From NCBI GenBank assembly GCA_963971285.1, contig OZ020259.1:7812001-7876000 (forward strand): a stretch of 64,000 nt of DNA, read 5' to 3'. Under the pieces are notes generated by a model. That model had not been told where the DNA came from. It saw only the letters and a list, made by a program, of their open reading frames with translations, and did no database searches. Made by a program: the position numbers and the translations under genes. Positions 45,422 to 56,790 of the stretch are shown here, in pieces. Position 1 is the first letter of the stretch, and each line of letters opens with the position of its first letter. This DNA comes from Astropecten irregularis (lineage: Eukaryota > Echinodermata > Asteroidea > Paxillosida > Astropectinidae).

Positions 45422-46097
45422 GTAAGATAGGTCAGACAAAGGGTGGGGGTTAGACAGGCAAGATCATAGGTAACAGACTACAAAGGGGTGGGAAAGAATG
45501 GTGCTGGGGGATGGTTTAGGGATTAACAAAGGAGGTAAATAGAGGATTAGAGTTCAAGATAGGCAAGAGGAATGCAAAAAAGCATTGTTTATTTCATTTC
45601 ATCATGGAAATTCATTTCATAGGAGATCACGTTCTTTAAGTTTGAAACATTTGTAAAGGCACAGACGTGCCGGTAATTTTAACCCCAACACATCTTTTAA
45701 AAACACTCCCAACGTAGAAAAAGTACCCATTTGCAGACATGTTCAAATGCTACGGTCACTGTGGAATTGTAGATCAAGCTACTTTATAATGTGACCCTCA
45801 CCATGTCGATTTATCGATATTTTGCATGGTCTTCTCGCGGACTGACAATTAAAGATAACACAAAATAACGGCAAACAGATTTCAAAAATACTGTTGGCGT
45901 TTTTCAATTATTTCTCAAAAAGTGTGCACCATTGTACTATAAGTTTCACAGATGACTGTCATTGTATCTTCCTTGGTATTATTTTATACTATATTACAAC
46001 CGAATTATTATATCACCATTAACAGAGAATCGGAGATGCATTGATGAAAGATGTTACTGAATTACCGAAACAAATATTCGATTCTTAGTTTTTGGGG
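45422..46097. other. Unassigned, with a T1 MITE fragment at about 45845-45990
   Basis: The piece around TTTCTCAAAAAGTGTGCACC and ATTGTATCTTCCTTGGTATT resembles the T1 interior (compare 5905-5960). The rest is purine-rich and unassigned. Confidence 0.4.
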
Positions 46098-46330
46098 CGT
46101 TTGTTTATTTATTTTATTTATTCCATTTCTTTACCCAGGGTATGCCCAAACAGTTTTAAAAAACTGGTTTCCATTGGGGCCCTGCATATATTACAAAATG
46201 TTGAATTAAATAAAAACTAAAATAAAAGTGTAAAACATCACAACACGCGAAAATGGTAATTAATATTTACAAATTATATACAAATGGGGTAAGAGGGAGT
46301 TAATTGAACAGGTAAAAAAAATCTTATGAA
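46098..46330 (-). mobile_element. LINE 3' untranslated tail fragment (minus)
   Basis: On the minus strand, GGGCCCCAATGGAAACCAG and TTGGGCATACCC lead to an AAATAA microsatellite. This is the layout of CR1/L2-type 3' ends. No coding part is attached. Confidence 0.55.
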
Positions 46331-46629
46331 TTTATTTTAACGATCAACCAATAAGGCAAGATTCCTGATCCTGGAATGGGCGAAAACCCCGCGTGAAAAA
46401 ACCCAGTGGGAGAAAAAAAGTGGAGGAAATTCCCATTCGGCTCCAATATGGCAACCAAGTATTAAACTCCATAGATCAGCACAATTGATTATTGTTCGTT
46501 TGTTTGGCTGGCCTTTCTCTGATTTTGATCATTGCTTATCAATAACCTGCTGACTGCTGTCCACAATTTAAATTATCATTTGTATATTCTGAACTTTTGG
46601 ATTCGTTTAGAGTACAGGTGTCTCGCACT

Positions 46630-46915
46630 TTTTTCAACAATAGCCATATTAATCACTGCCATATTGACGGCCTTGCTAAGTAATATACCCGCATGTTATT
46701 TCCTTGGCATTCGCATAGATGCTTGATGGCGTTACGGCTGTGGTCTCCGTACGTTTGTAAAAAATGTAATGGTTGTGAAGATTGTGAAGATAAGACAATG
46801 CATGGCCGTTTCAATTACTTGGCGCCGAAACTTTATATTGGGGAAAAAGACTGCTGGAGAACATGTATAGTCCTTGTATTTACCTCGACTATCTTACGAA
46901 TGACTAACGTATTTT
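46630..46915 (+). repeat. Body of the tRNA-headed repeat, headless copy
   Basis: It matches 48115-48350 and 50885-51140: CACTGCCATATTGACGGCC, AGATGCTTGATGGCGTTA.GGCTGTGGT and the closing TGTATTTACCT. The tRNA-like head is missing. Confidence 0.65.
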
Positions 46916-47159
46916 ACGTCTGGGTAACGTATATTCTGCGGATGCTTACGTATATTTCATACGTAGCAAAATTTTGAGATTTTCAAAATTTCCGCTGCAG
47001 ATCTGCGTATGTCTGCGGATACTGCGGATTGGGTTACGGATGGATATGGATGCTTACGGATGATACGGATCCTTGCGGATGCTTAAGGATTTTTATCCGT
47101 AAGCTTCCGTAGCTACCGTAAGTGGTCGTGTGACTGTAGCATAAAGGAAGTATCATGCG

Positions 47160-47365
47160 TTGGTATCATGCTGAAACAGAATTCTTCACATATTTACCTG
47201 TATCTTATATTATATAAAGATGGTGAGGGTGGAAACCTTTTGTTCAGTCTGAAATGCTAAAACAATAAAACCATTGATACAAACGTTATATTATTATCTT
47301 ATTCTGATCAAAAATAAAAGGCAACAGATTTTAGTAATACTGTGGCCGTTTATCTTTCTGGATAT
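47160..47365 (-). mobile_element. T1 MITE, diverged copy
   Basis: AAGTATCATGCGTTGGTATC, GGTGGAAACC and AATACTGTGGCCGTTTATC correspond to 5680-5900 in order. The termini are decayed. Confidence 0.5.
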
Positions 47366-47719
47366 TTTGTACTAAAGAATCTGCAGTACAACATTAATGT
47401 ATGATAATGATTACCTTCAAACGAAGACATACTCTAGACTTTAAGCTTACTGGTATTGTTTAGAGCATGTTTCCTTAGTCCTGACACTATAATTGTCTAA
47501 TACCTCTTGTGAATAACTAATTATGAAGTTATTCAATGTTTTTTAGACCATCGTCGTCAGCTTGCATATCCTACACTGGAGACCGCCATGTTTTTAAGCA
47601 AATCGCCCCGTGTTAACGTTTCAAAGGACTCGCAGAGCGCGGACCGTTTATGAAAACAATGATCGCGACATACGCTTGCTCTTGAAAATCTTGTATACAA
47701 TCTATGGTTTTTATTATTA

Positions 47720-47995
47720 TTTAAAAGTAAACAAGGACAAATTGACTGAGCGGGATTCGAAACTCCAGGTTGCAGCATTGTTGCGTGTATCATTGAAACG
47801 ATCCCTGGGGTGTGGCGGTGTGTGCGTGGTTTAATGGCTTCTGACTGCCAAACGAACAAAGATAGTTGACTATTGGGGTCACCACCAACATAGGGCTGGA
47901 TGGCTCATTTGGTAGAGCGCCTGTACGGTATTCAGGAGGTCGCCGGTTCGAATCCCGCTCCAGTCAATTTTTCTTTGTTCACTTTTCAATGACTT
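47720..47995. mobile_element. Short divergent tRNA-like composite (relative of 14.69 kb)
   Basis: A truncated minus-strand tRNA-like end (TTGACTGAGCGGGATTCGAA, 47741) faces away from a full plus-strand head at 47893-47965. The centre contains GTGTGGCGGTGTGTGCGTGG and GACTATTGGGGTCACCACCA, both also found (inverted) in 14690-15350. It lacks the 257-bp palindrome. Confidence 0.7.
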
Positions 47996-49345
47996 AAAAC
48001 TCAGTCAGTTTCCCATGTGGTTATTTCACGTTTTTATTATTAAACAGTTTCTTTTCGCAGCATTCTGTGGCTTCGTCTTGTATGTAACGGTAGGTGTCTT
48101 TTTTAACAGCAGCTCATAAACAGTTCCATATTGTCGGCCTTGCAAATTAATATACCGGCATGATCTTTCCTTAGGATGCGCAAAGATGCTTAATGACGTT
48201 ATGGCTGTGTTGTCCATAAGTTTGCTAGCTGATTTAATGTTTGTCTGAAAAAGACATCACTGTGAAGAAGGCTTCAATTCCTTGAGACCGAATATCTATT
48301 TAGGGGATATATGACTTTTGCAAAACATGCATGGTTTCAGTGTATTTACCTGGACTGCACTAGTCTTGGTCCACGACTTTGTTATTACCGTACTCGAACG
48401 TACGAACCGATTATCCGCACTGACCCGCACGCACGTACGTACACCCATTCGTAAAGGCCTTCAATAACATAGTCTTGGGAGTCGTGTAAGGGCTGTGAGT
48501 TGCGCGCGCACCTCGTTAGTATAATGTTTGTAGCGCGCTACTTCGTCACCATGGCACACTGTTATGTATGTACTCTTATGTATGATATATAAGAATGACG
48601 CTAGTAATTCCCCCCAGGCAAAACCTGAACTTGAGGCCTGCGGTCAGAGATCGGTGCATGTGTAACCTGATACTTCACACGGCCGACCTGTGGGTATTGC
48701 TATGCATGCGATGTACAGGTGTATGTAACATGCACGTTGTAAACAGTGTGAATTATCAAAGAGCTACAAATTATGAACAGTGTAGGCCTAAATGTTTTCT
48801 GTTTTTTTTTGTTTATAGGCCTACATGCCTACATGTAACTTAAAATGGAGTGTTTCACTGTAGGCCTCAGGCTAAATAATACTTAAATAGCACGTTTGTT
48901 TTAACCAAATGGAATGGAATTATAGTATTACAAGGTACAGTAATTCAGCAACCGTCATGGATTTCTACATTATGTTGTAAATTAGCCACTGAAATACACA
49001 GTCATATATCTCCCCGACTTTCGCCCAGTCACATCGTCGAAATGTTAACCAAAAGGCATGTATACAGTACCATACTATTGTGTAACTTCAAGGGGCCGGG
49101 GGCCTTGTTTACGTGTATGCACGTGCGTGAGCAGAAAATGGGCAGCGCCCGACTTTATATGCAACGCATGCACAGTGTGTTTCCCCGATTTCGGGGGGAG
49201 ATTTTACTCGATTCCCAAGACGGTATTACCTGTACGTAGGGTTAGTGCGGTTCGAGTATCCACACCAATACCGTCTTGAACCAAGACTAGGACTGCACTG
49301 GCATCATAAACTCAACATATTTGGGCATCTTCCATGCTTGCAGGG
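47893..49345 (+). repeat. tRNA-headed repeat, copy I, split by a transposon
   Basis: The head (47893-47965) has A box TGGCTCATTTGG and a perfect B box GGTTCGAATCC. The body runs to 48360, is interrupted by 48361-49289, and resumes at 49299 with GGCATCATAAACTCAACAT. Copy II (50621-51195) shows the uninterrupted order. The head-plus-body layout is SINE-like, but the total of about 520 bp is long for a SINE. Confidence 0.7.
48361..49289. mobile_element. 929-bp TAG...CTA element with exact 9-bp duplication
   Basis: The ends are TAGTCTTGGTCC and GAACCAAGACTA. GGACTGCAC is duplicated at 48352-48360 and 49290-49298. The uninterrupted relative at 51140 reads CTTCACTCGCATCATAAAC across the site. Subterminal GTCTTGGGA repeats occur in both halves. 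No transposase was recognised. Mutator-like by duplication length. Confidence 0.85.
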
Positions 49346-49388
49346 CCATAGATGTTTTAGTGACTCCCCATTATTGTTGCTACTGGTC

Positions 49389-50230
49389 TTTGTTTGCCCC
49401 TTTCACACCATTGTGCACAATTGCGTAGTCCTATAGCGATCCATAGCGACTTCACTGCTCTATGCTGTTCCTAGTCAAGTTTCTACGCCGAGGACGCAGA
49501 TTATTACTTATTTTCGCGTACTCTCGGCATAGAGCATTGGAAGTCGACAGCACGCAATTTGTACGCAAGTATACGCTACATGTTACGCTATTGAACACAT
49601 ATCGTATGTAATACGCATATACATGTACGCACCTGTAGTACATGATTGGGCGTCTAATCGACGATTGGGGTCCCGACCAAAGATTATATAGCGCTACGCG
49701 CAAGATAAGGAACCCTCCACCGAAACTTGAAATCGCCATGGGCGCCATTCTGGTGTGGTGTGGGCGCTTCACATACAGAGTTTCCATAGCATGATATGAG
49801 CGATGTGTGCGGTACTTGCAAAAGTACGTCCAGAAAACCACAAAAAAATCGCCGTTTTCATATTCAGCTGCTTCATACCAATGTCATATATTTATATTAA
49901 CAATAAACAATAGGTTCCAATCAAATTCGGGGCAAAATTTTGCATAACACTCCCCTCTTCTTTGATCTCCCAGCCCCATATGTCCCATGTGCAAACATAA
50001 ATATGTGCACACCAGAATACAGATAACCATGCGCCCTATGGTCAGTTTATCCATCTTGCACGTAGCGCTATACAATGTATAATCTTTGGTTCCGACTTTT
50101 GACGATCTGACACGTATATTATACGTCTAATGGGAATGAATACGATTGTTTTCACGATTTAGACCGATAGTGGCATAGGTGTCTATTTTTTATTTCATGA
50201 TTGGGTGTCCCATGCGAGAGAGCTAAGCGA
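49389..50230. repeat. CCCTTTCACACC-ended repeat with an inner inverted pair
   Basis: The left end CCCCTTTCACACCATTGTGC resembles the ends of the element at 59553-60490. Inside, ACCAAAGATTATATAGCGCT (49678) is inverted at 50060-50090, bounding a further piece of about 400 bp. Boundaries are uncertain. Confidence 0.45.
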
Positions 50231-50620
50231 CCGAGCGGGAAGGAGGTGGTAGATGTGATCTGGTGCGATGATAACGATTAATAATCAATTTTGTTTATTA
50301 GTTGAACATGTTTGAGTGGTCCACAATTTTTCTATAATCGACATAACTACGACGAGTGATTTCAAGATCTGATAGGATCTGAAAAGGATCACTGCGATTA
50401 CTCCATTATAATCATTATAACAACCACAACGTAAACTGACTGAATTTGATTATATAAATTAAAAAAAGCCACACTCTCTTTGAGTGATCCCCCATGTACT
50501 GTATGTTTCTCATGCTGCAGCGTTTAACTTGTTAATGTTGTGTGTTTCTTAAATGATTATTATAATACGGGGGTACATGAGTGGTTTCTGACTGTAAAAC
50601 GAACACAGAAAATGGCCCTA

Positions 50621-51195
50621 GGGCTGGGTAGCTCAGTCGGTAAGAGCGCCAGTACATTATTCCTGAGGTCGCTGGTTGGAAGTCATTTTTTTCTTTGGTC
50701 ACTCTTTAATATTGATTTTTTTGTAGGTTGGCTGGGTGGCTGGAGTTTGTTTAATAATCTTTGCTTTGCTAAACTAAATCTTGCTGACTAGGTATCATTT
50801 GAACTATTACAGTTTCTTTTTCCTGCACTCTGTGGCATTGTCTTGTATGTAGATGCCTTTGCACTTTTGTGTTTTTGTTTTACTTTACCTCATAAACACT
50901 GCCATACTGACGGCCGTGAAAAGTAACTACCAACATGACCTTTCCTACACATGGGCAAAGATGCTTAATGGCGTTATGGCTATGGTGTCCGGATGTTTGT
51001 TAATTTAATGGCTGTGTGACAATGCGTCATTGTAAAGATAAGTAAAGGCAAGCTGCATATGCAATTCCTAGAGGCCGAATATCTATTTTGGGAATTATGA
51101 CTGTTGCAAATTCTGAAGTTTTGGTGTATATACCTCAACTTCACTCGCATCATAAACTCAACATAAGGGACATCGTCCATGCTTGCAAGGCCTTG
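50621..51195 (+). repeat. tRNA-headed repeat, copy II, uninterrupted
   Basis: The head keeps A box TAGCTCAGTCGG but its B box is degenerate (GGTTGGAAGTC). The body matches copy I: TTTCTTTGGTCACTC, CTGTGGCATTGTCTTGTATG, GGCAAAGATGCTTAATGGCG, CATAAACTCAACATAAGGG and CCATGCTTGCAAGGCC. Confidence 0.7.
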
Positions 51196-52419
51196 AATCA
51201 AAATAGAGGCTTTTGACTGCAGTTCAGAAGTAGATTCTCTGGTTTGAAAAAGAAAACAGAGCCTCAGCTACAATTGAAAAGCCAAAACCCATATTTTAAG
51301 CATATGGATAATGGACCCGGAGCCCGAGCCTGAGCCTAAGCCCCCATTTCGTAAACACCCTTAGTAATTTTCGAATATGTGATCATTTTCAACACTGGCT
51401 TGTAAAGTAAAAAGCTTTGCCCCGTCTTCCCGGTTTATTAATTCATGAAACGTACCGTTCCGAACCTTCATGGACAATTCATCCCCTAATTAACGCCTCC
51501 GCAGACGCATAGCTCCGCATAGGAAGTTTGGACTGTACCCTAACTACCCGTTAAATAAAAGTTTGCATTTTTTTCTTTGAAGTCACTTTGACCAGAATCC
51601 CCATAAACGAGGAATACAATTGATGGGCTAAACATTAGACTTGTGTCCATTCAGTCCATACACACAATACAATGCATGTGTACATGCAGGGTACGGATGG
51701 TATAATGTGTAAAACATTGCAGGTATGTTTGCAAGATTGTTCCCCTTTCTTGTACATCAGCTCTATACAAAGAGGGAACGGCATGAAGAAAATGACGATA
51801 TATCTGCACCAAACTTTAGGAAGAAAACTGTTCCTGAGGAAAAAAAAAAAAACATTAATAAAAAAAAAAAAAAAACGTAGCAAGTATTCGTGGCCCCCAG
51901 TTTTGGGCGTTACCATAATTTTAATTAACAAAGCCCTGTTGTTTCGTGGGTAGGGGCGTGTTAAGATCGTCGGGCATGCGCAGATTCGATACATCTGTCA
52001 GTCACCGCATCAGGGGAACTCTTTATAAACAAGTGGGAAGTGAGCATCATGCAACATCATCAAGCAAGTCATCGTGCTATACTAGCCTGCTCCTGAACAG
52101 CTCCGTGCTACAATTCACTGCTCAAGTCCGTCATCAAATTCAACAAAAGGTAGGCTTATACATGTAATAACTAAACTTAGGAAGGGAGCAAACGTGTAGA
52201 TACGGATCAAAATAGATTTTCAGTATTATTTTGGGTGATAAAGCCCAGCTGCGAATGTGTACTCCATTGTTCCATGTACAACGTATACTATAATTCTATT
52301 AATCTTTGTAGTTAAAGCGCGTAGTTAAAGGTTGGTAAAGGTGATAGAACATGACTCACAATTTGTCTGATCCAGCATCTTTATAAAATAGGAAGCCAGT
52401 GGAATTTTCAGCTCCATCG
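51196..52419. other. No gene recognised
   Basis: Contains A-runs at 51841-51874 and ordinary sequence. No supported feature. Confidence 0.4.
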
Positions 52420-54605
52420 GATATCTATGGTGGCGCAGGAGGGACATCGCACATCACAAATATCTGCAAACATATTTGTGATGTGCGATGTTTGCAAATA
52501 TTTGTGATGTGCAAACATCGCACATCACAAATATCTGCGCATATATTTGTGATGTACGACGAATCGCACATCACAAAAATATGCGCACATATTTGTGATG
52601 TACGATGTATCGCACATCACAAATATGTGCGCACATATTTGTGATGTACGACGAATCGTACATCACAAATATATGCGCACATATTTGTGATGTGCGATGT
52701 ATCGTACATCACAAATATGTGCGCACATTTTCGTGGTGTGTTTTTTCAAGAAGCTGAAGGGTCTCATATTGAGCGTAGTCTGGTTTCCGACCATGTGTAA
52801 GGAGAAGAGCAAAATCATACATGTGACCGTGAAAAGACAGACCAAGAGAATAGTCCCCATAGTTTGACCAAAAAGCAAGCAAGTTGATATATAATGTGGT
52901 AAAACATATAGAGTCATCTTAGTTTGATTAAAAGTGCCGATACACGGAAAAAGAAATACCGGTTGCTCTCTTGAAAATTTAATGAGCTTATATCAATAGT
53001 GTATAAAGTCCCAAAATCAATTATTTTAGGACGAGTATTTTGTACAGCTCAAGAAACTTAAAGAGGCATGATGTAACGTTCTATCTGAAAGGTCGAGGTC
53101 GAGGGCGAGTGAGGGGAGGGGGGGGGGGGGGTTGGTTGGTTTGGGTGAGAGGAAAAGGGAGACAAGAGTCTGCGCCCGAGGGCTAAGAGAACCACCACGA
53201 GGCCCCCATCAAAGGCGGCGGACACAAGGGAGAAAGAAAGGGAGAAAAACCAGCGGAACCAGCACGAATAAAAGTTAAGACAACATGGTTATCGATACTC
53301 CTCTCGATGTTTATGGGGTTGTGAATTGTTACTCTAGACACAGAGAGGTAACGGTGTCTGTCCGTCTTACATAACTGAAGAGGAATGTTAACAACCATAT
53401 TTATATGTTCGTGTACAGCTGGCAGGATAGGAACAGGAGGGAAATTAGAACAACTTATACCGCTTCACTAATGTCCATTTTGATCACAGACATTCTCTGT
53501 TGGGTGACCCTTTGAATATCGGTAAAATCACATTGACTCCACCACTCGTCTTTGTCCTGCCTTTCTACCCACAAATCCGTCACTCCTCTCTCAAAAGTGC
53601 ACTATTAAAACATTGGCACTTGATAAGCGATAATGCTTTGCTCCAAAAACTCTTCCCCTCACCCCCCCCCCCTTTTTGGCTTATAAACGACAACAGAACA
53701 TTAAGGATAAAATTGTTCGAGCGAAATTGCATGCTTCAGCCGAAGAAATTTCCACCAGGCAACTGGATGAACAGAATGTGCAAATTCTGCTTGAATTAAT
53801 GCAAGAGCAAAAGCCCAGTACACAAAACTGGGATTAAACACGTTTTGACCCAAGATGGATCCTGTCACTTCTTAATGAAGAAAACAAACCATACAGACAG
53901 ATCCTTTTTGTTACGAAACATGGAAAACAAACAAATCTATATCCTGAACTGTCCTGTTTTGTCGTTGAACAACACATGCTAAAGATAAGGTGACTGATGA
54001 AGTGCAGAATAAAAGGCACTGAAAATATGCTTTGAACCTTCATAAAAGAAAAACAAAGGCTCGGCATATTATATGCTTTGGGCTATCTTCGATATAAGGT
54101 CCCACGAGACTGCATGGTCGGAAACCAGACGACGCTCAATATGAGACCCTTCAGCTTCTTGAAAAAACACACCAAGAAAATGTGCGCAGATATTTGTGAT
54201 GTACGATACATCGTACATCACAAATATGTTTGCAGATATTTGTGATGTGCGATTCGTCGTACATCACAAATATGTGCGCATATATTTGTGATGTGCGATT
54301 CGTCGTACATCACAAATATATGCGCAGATATTTGTGATGTGCGATGTTTGCACATCACAAATATTTGCAAACATCGTACATCGTAAATATGTTTGCAGAT
54401 ATTTGTGATGTACAATTTTTCGTACATCACAAATATATGCGCAGATATTTGTGATGTGCGATGTTTGCACATCACAAATATTTGCAAACATCGTACATCA
54501 CAAATATGTTTGCAGATATTTGTGATGTACGACTGTCGTACATCACAAATATGTTTGCAGATATTTGTGATGTGCGATGTCCCTCCTGCGCCACCATAGA
54601 TATCT
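52420..54605. mobile_element. 2.2-kb foldback element with palindromic-array arms
   Basis: GATATCTATGGTGGCGCAGG at the left end is inverted exactly at 54586-54605. The arms (about 52420-52797 and 54115-54605) are mostly alternating copies of TTTGTGATGT(A/G)CGA and its complement, about 12 half-units left and 17 right. They end in the same inner border (TCAAGAAGCTGAAGGGTCTC). The 1.3-kb centre holds a Penelope-like fragment. No transposase or clear target duplication is visible. It resembles Foldback/Galileo-type architecture. Confidence 0.85.
53500..53799 (+). pseudogene. Penelope-like retroelement fragment inside the foldback
   Basis: An open 99-codon stretch reads FVLPFYPQIRHSSLKSALLK, HWHLISDN, then RTLRIKLFERN and NRMCKFCLN. 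This order (a conserved HWHLL-type block, a proline-rich gap, an R.LR..L.R block, then a cysteine cluster) is what I know from the region after the reverse transcriptase in Penelope-like elements. The core polymerase and the GIY-YIG nuclease are absent. It is probably cargo picked up by the DNA element. Identification is moderate. Confidence 0.45.
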
Positions 54606-55146
54606 GAGTTTCAGGGAAATAGCAAAATCCGGATCTAATTATTAAAAAAGCAAAGAATGATTTTTGATCTTGCCCACATCAACAATGGTTTTGATGTTTG
54701 GTTTTACTTTTTCTGGATACATTCAGCATTTCTTGCGGAAATATTTCAACAATTATGTTCATCCTGATCATCAAATCATGTGATTCTAAATAATTGACGG
54801 CAACTTGTGGTCTCCAGTCAATCGGGGAGATAATCTTTGCACCTGACTATTTGCGCTGATTGGTTTATAGATGACGTCACCTCTTAAGGTTCTGAACCTG
54901 AAACCTACAAACCTACAAACAGAAAAGGCCAAATGCAAAATGCATGTTTTAGCCTGTCTTGTTTTGCCTATTGCATTCAATATCTCCATGCGGCATGTTC
55001 TGACGTAACTTCAATGAAATCAATTCATGCATCATCGAGCAATTACACATTGTCTGAAAAAAAAAAATGGCTTTCATTGAATGAAAATATCGGAAGGCTA
55101 TCGTTATTGCTATCGTTTTTTGGGGACATACATTATTGCGAAATGT
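54606..55146. other. No gene recognised
   Basis: Ordinary AT-rich sequence between the foldback element and the hAT-like MITE. Confidence 0.35.
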
Positions 55147-55154
55147 GTAATAGG

Positions 55155-55635
55155 CATAGAGCTACATGTATATTAAAATTACTAGAGCGCTAGCTCCGTG
55201 TAGAAAGTGATGCCTAATGGGCGCATCCATGTTTGTGCACAAACCTATGGAAAGGCCACAATTTTGTACGTTTTTTGAACTCTCATTTGCATACTGCGTT
55301 GTGTTCTATACGGGTGCGTCATCGAAGCCAAATACGCCCGAAATCCGACGCACCCTCGGTAAATGCGCGTTTCATTTAGGGCCGTGCGCGCACACACTCT
55401 GCACCTCAGTCACGCAATGATTGCAAGCGTCATAAAGACGCGCTAGGTACCGTTCGCGCATACTAAAGCGCTGCATAAAGAGAACTCTCTTCGAAAGGCA
55501 TTCAAGTCAAAAATAATGTTCGTGTTTCACAGACACGCACACAAATTCAAAATGACTGCGCCCAGACGGCTTCAAAACAGCTATCCCACGGAGAACGCAG
55601 AGCTACCGCTCTAGTAATTTTAATATAGCTCTATG
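55155..55635. mobile_element. 481-bp MITE with 8-bp duplication (hAT-like)
   Basis: The ends are CATAGAGCTA and its complement. The arms extend through TATTAAAATTACTAGAGCG, with a 6-bp insertion in the left arm. The flanks GTAATAGG at 55147-55154 and 55636-55643 are identical. No coding capacity. Confidence 0.9.
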
Positions 55636-55643
55636 GTAATAGG

Positions 55644-56404
55644 AGACTTTTGAGAACCGGTCTTCAAGTCAACAGCGCACGCGCACGCAAATGTGAGCAT
55701 GGGCGTGAGCGCGTAATTTTGAAAACGGACGCCAACTAAAAAAACTATGGGCAAAGTGCGCGTCACACAGTACGCGAGGCGCGCGCGCCGCACGTAAATA
55801 ATTGATTTTATTTCAAAATCTCGCAAAAATTCTAAAAGAGGCCAGTTGTGCACGTAATCTCGCACTAGTTCCCTCTCATAAAATCAAAAATGAAATTTCA
55901 AACACAAAAGTTTTCATTAATTTTTTCCATTATTTGAGAAAAACATATTACTGTGCAATGGCATTGGAGGTAACATAATGCTCCAATGGGTTTAAAGTTG
56001 ATACCAATTCGTTTTCATCTAGAATTTCTCGTTTGAATAAATCCTCTCTATTCAGTCGTGCGTATAAGTAACTTTTATTTTGGCCCATAGTTTGGCAATA
56101 TTCGTGTGCCATCACAATAGCGCTCCGCACTAATGACGTCACAAAATCCCCGGCTGTCAGACAAACATTGTCTAACACGCGTAGTGTACATGGACGCGCA
56201 CACCCACGCACGTGCATGGTTGCAATGTTTGTCTGAGATCCGGTGCTATTTATAGCGTTAGTGCGGAGCGCTATTACGGTATCCCGCCAAGCATTTGAAT
56301 AGGGCGCTGTCGGTCAATGGGTTATTTATGTCTGTGTTTGACCCTGCACTGTTGTGCGTGCGCGTGCGCTTTTAACTTGAATACCGGTTTTTAAAAGTCT
56401 CAAA
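55644..56404. mobile_element. 761-bp TIR element with GAGACTTTT ends
   Basis: AGACTTTTGAGAACCGGTCT at the left pairs with the complement of 56362-56404, and pairing continues through CAAGT and GCGCACGCGCACGC. It directly abuts the hAT-like MITE. A CTCCGCAC MITE (56113-56276) is nested inside. Confidence 0.75.
56113..56276. mobile_element. CTCCGCAC-ended MITE, copy 2
   Basis: AATAGCGCTCCGCACTAA at the left is inverted exactly at the right. It is the uninterrupted relative of 22696-23443 (inverted), with CCCCGGCTGTCAGACAAACA and TGACGTCA preserved. Confidence 0.85.
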
Positions 56405-56409
56405 AATGG

Positions 56410-56790
56410 GAATATTTGGCTTGAACATGTGCCAATAAAAACAACTGTACATGGGGACTGTGAGTTCACCCACTTCCTCACACTGTTTCAAGGTTATCTG
56501 ACAGACCTTCTCCTCCTAAATGGGTTTTATTTTGCCAAATATGTTCCTTTCGCTCAACTGGTGGTGTAATCTTTTCACCAAACCATTTCTGTAGGTCAAG
56601 TTTGCCTCTTAATTTTTTTTTTTTATATTTTTCAATTGATTTTTTCTGTTGGTTCCCTACATGAGTTTGCGTGAAAATATCCCGTTTTACAAAGCATTTC
56701 AAAGTAAAACCAAATGGTGGTTTGAAACCAAAATATGATTTGCCATTCATTATTTGTCAGTTTATTCTCTGTATGAAGGCAATAAAATAA
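56410..56790 (+). repeat. Dispersed repeat R2, copy 2
   Basis: Matches 11815-12350 in order; anchors are given at that entry. It begins right after the 55644-56404 element. Confidence 0.65.

Noticed and set aside
49245-49436. Short plus-strand frame as a gene at the end of the 48.36 kb element
   Set aside because: It spans the element's right end, its target duplication and the host repeat, which no real gene would be expected to do.
54218-54491. Two minus-strand frames of 75-89 codons with FVMCKHRTSQI repeats
   Set aside because: They run through the palindromic arrays of the foldback arms, and similar frames appear on the other strand.
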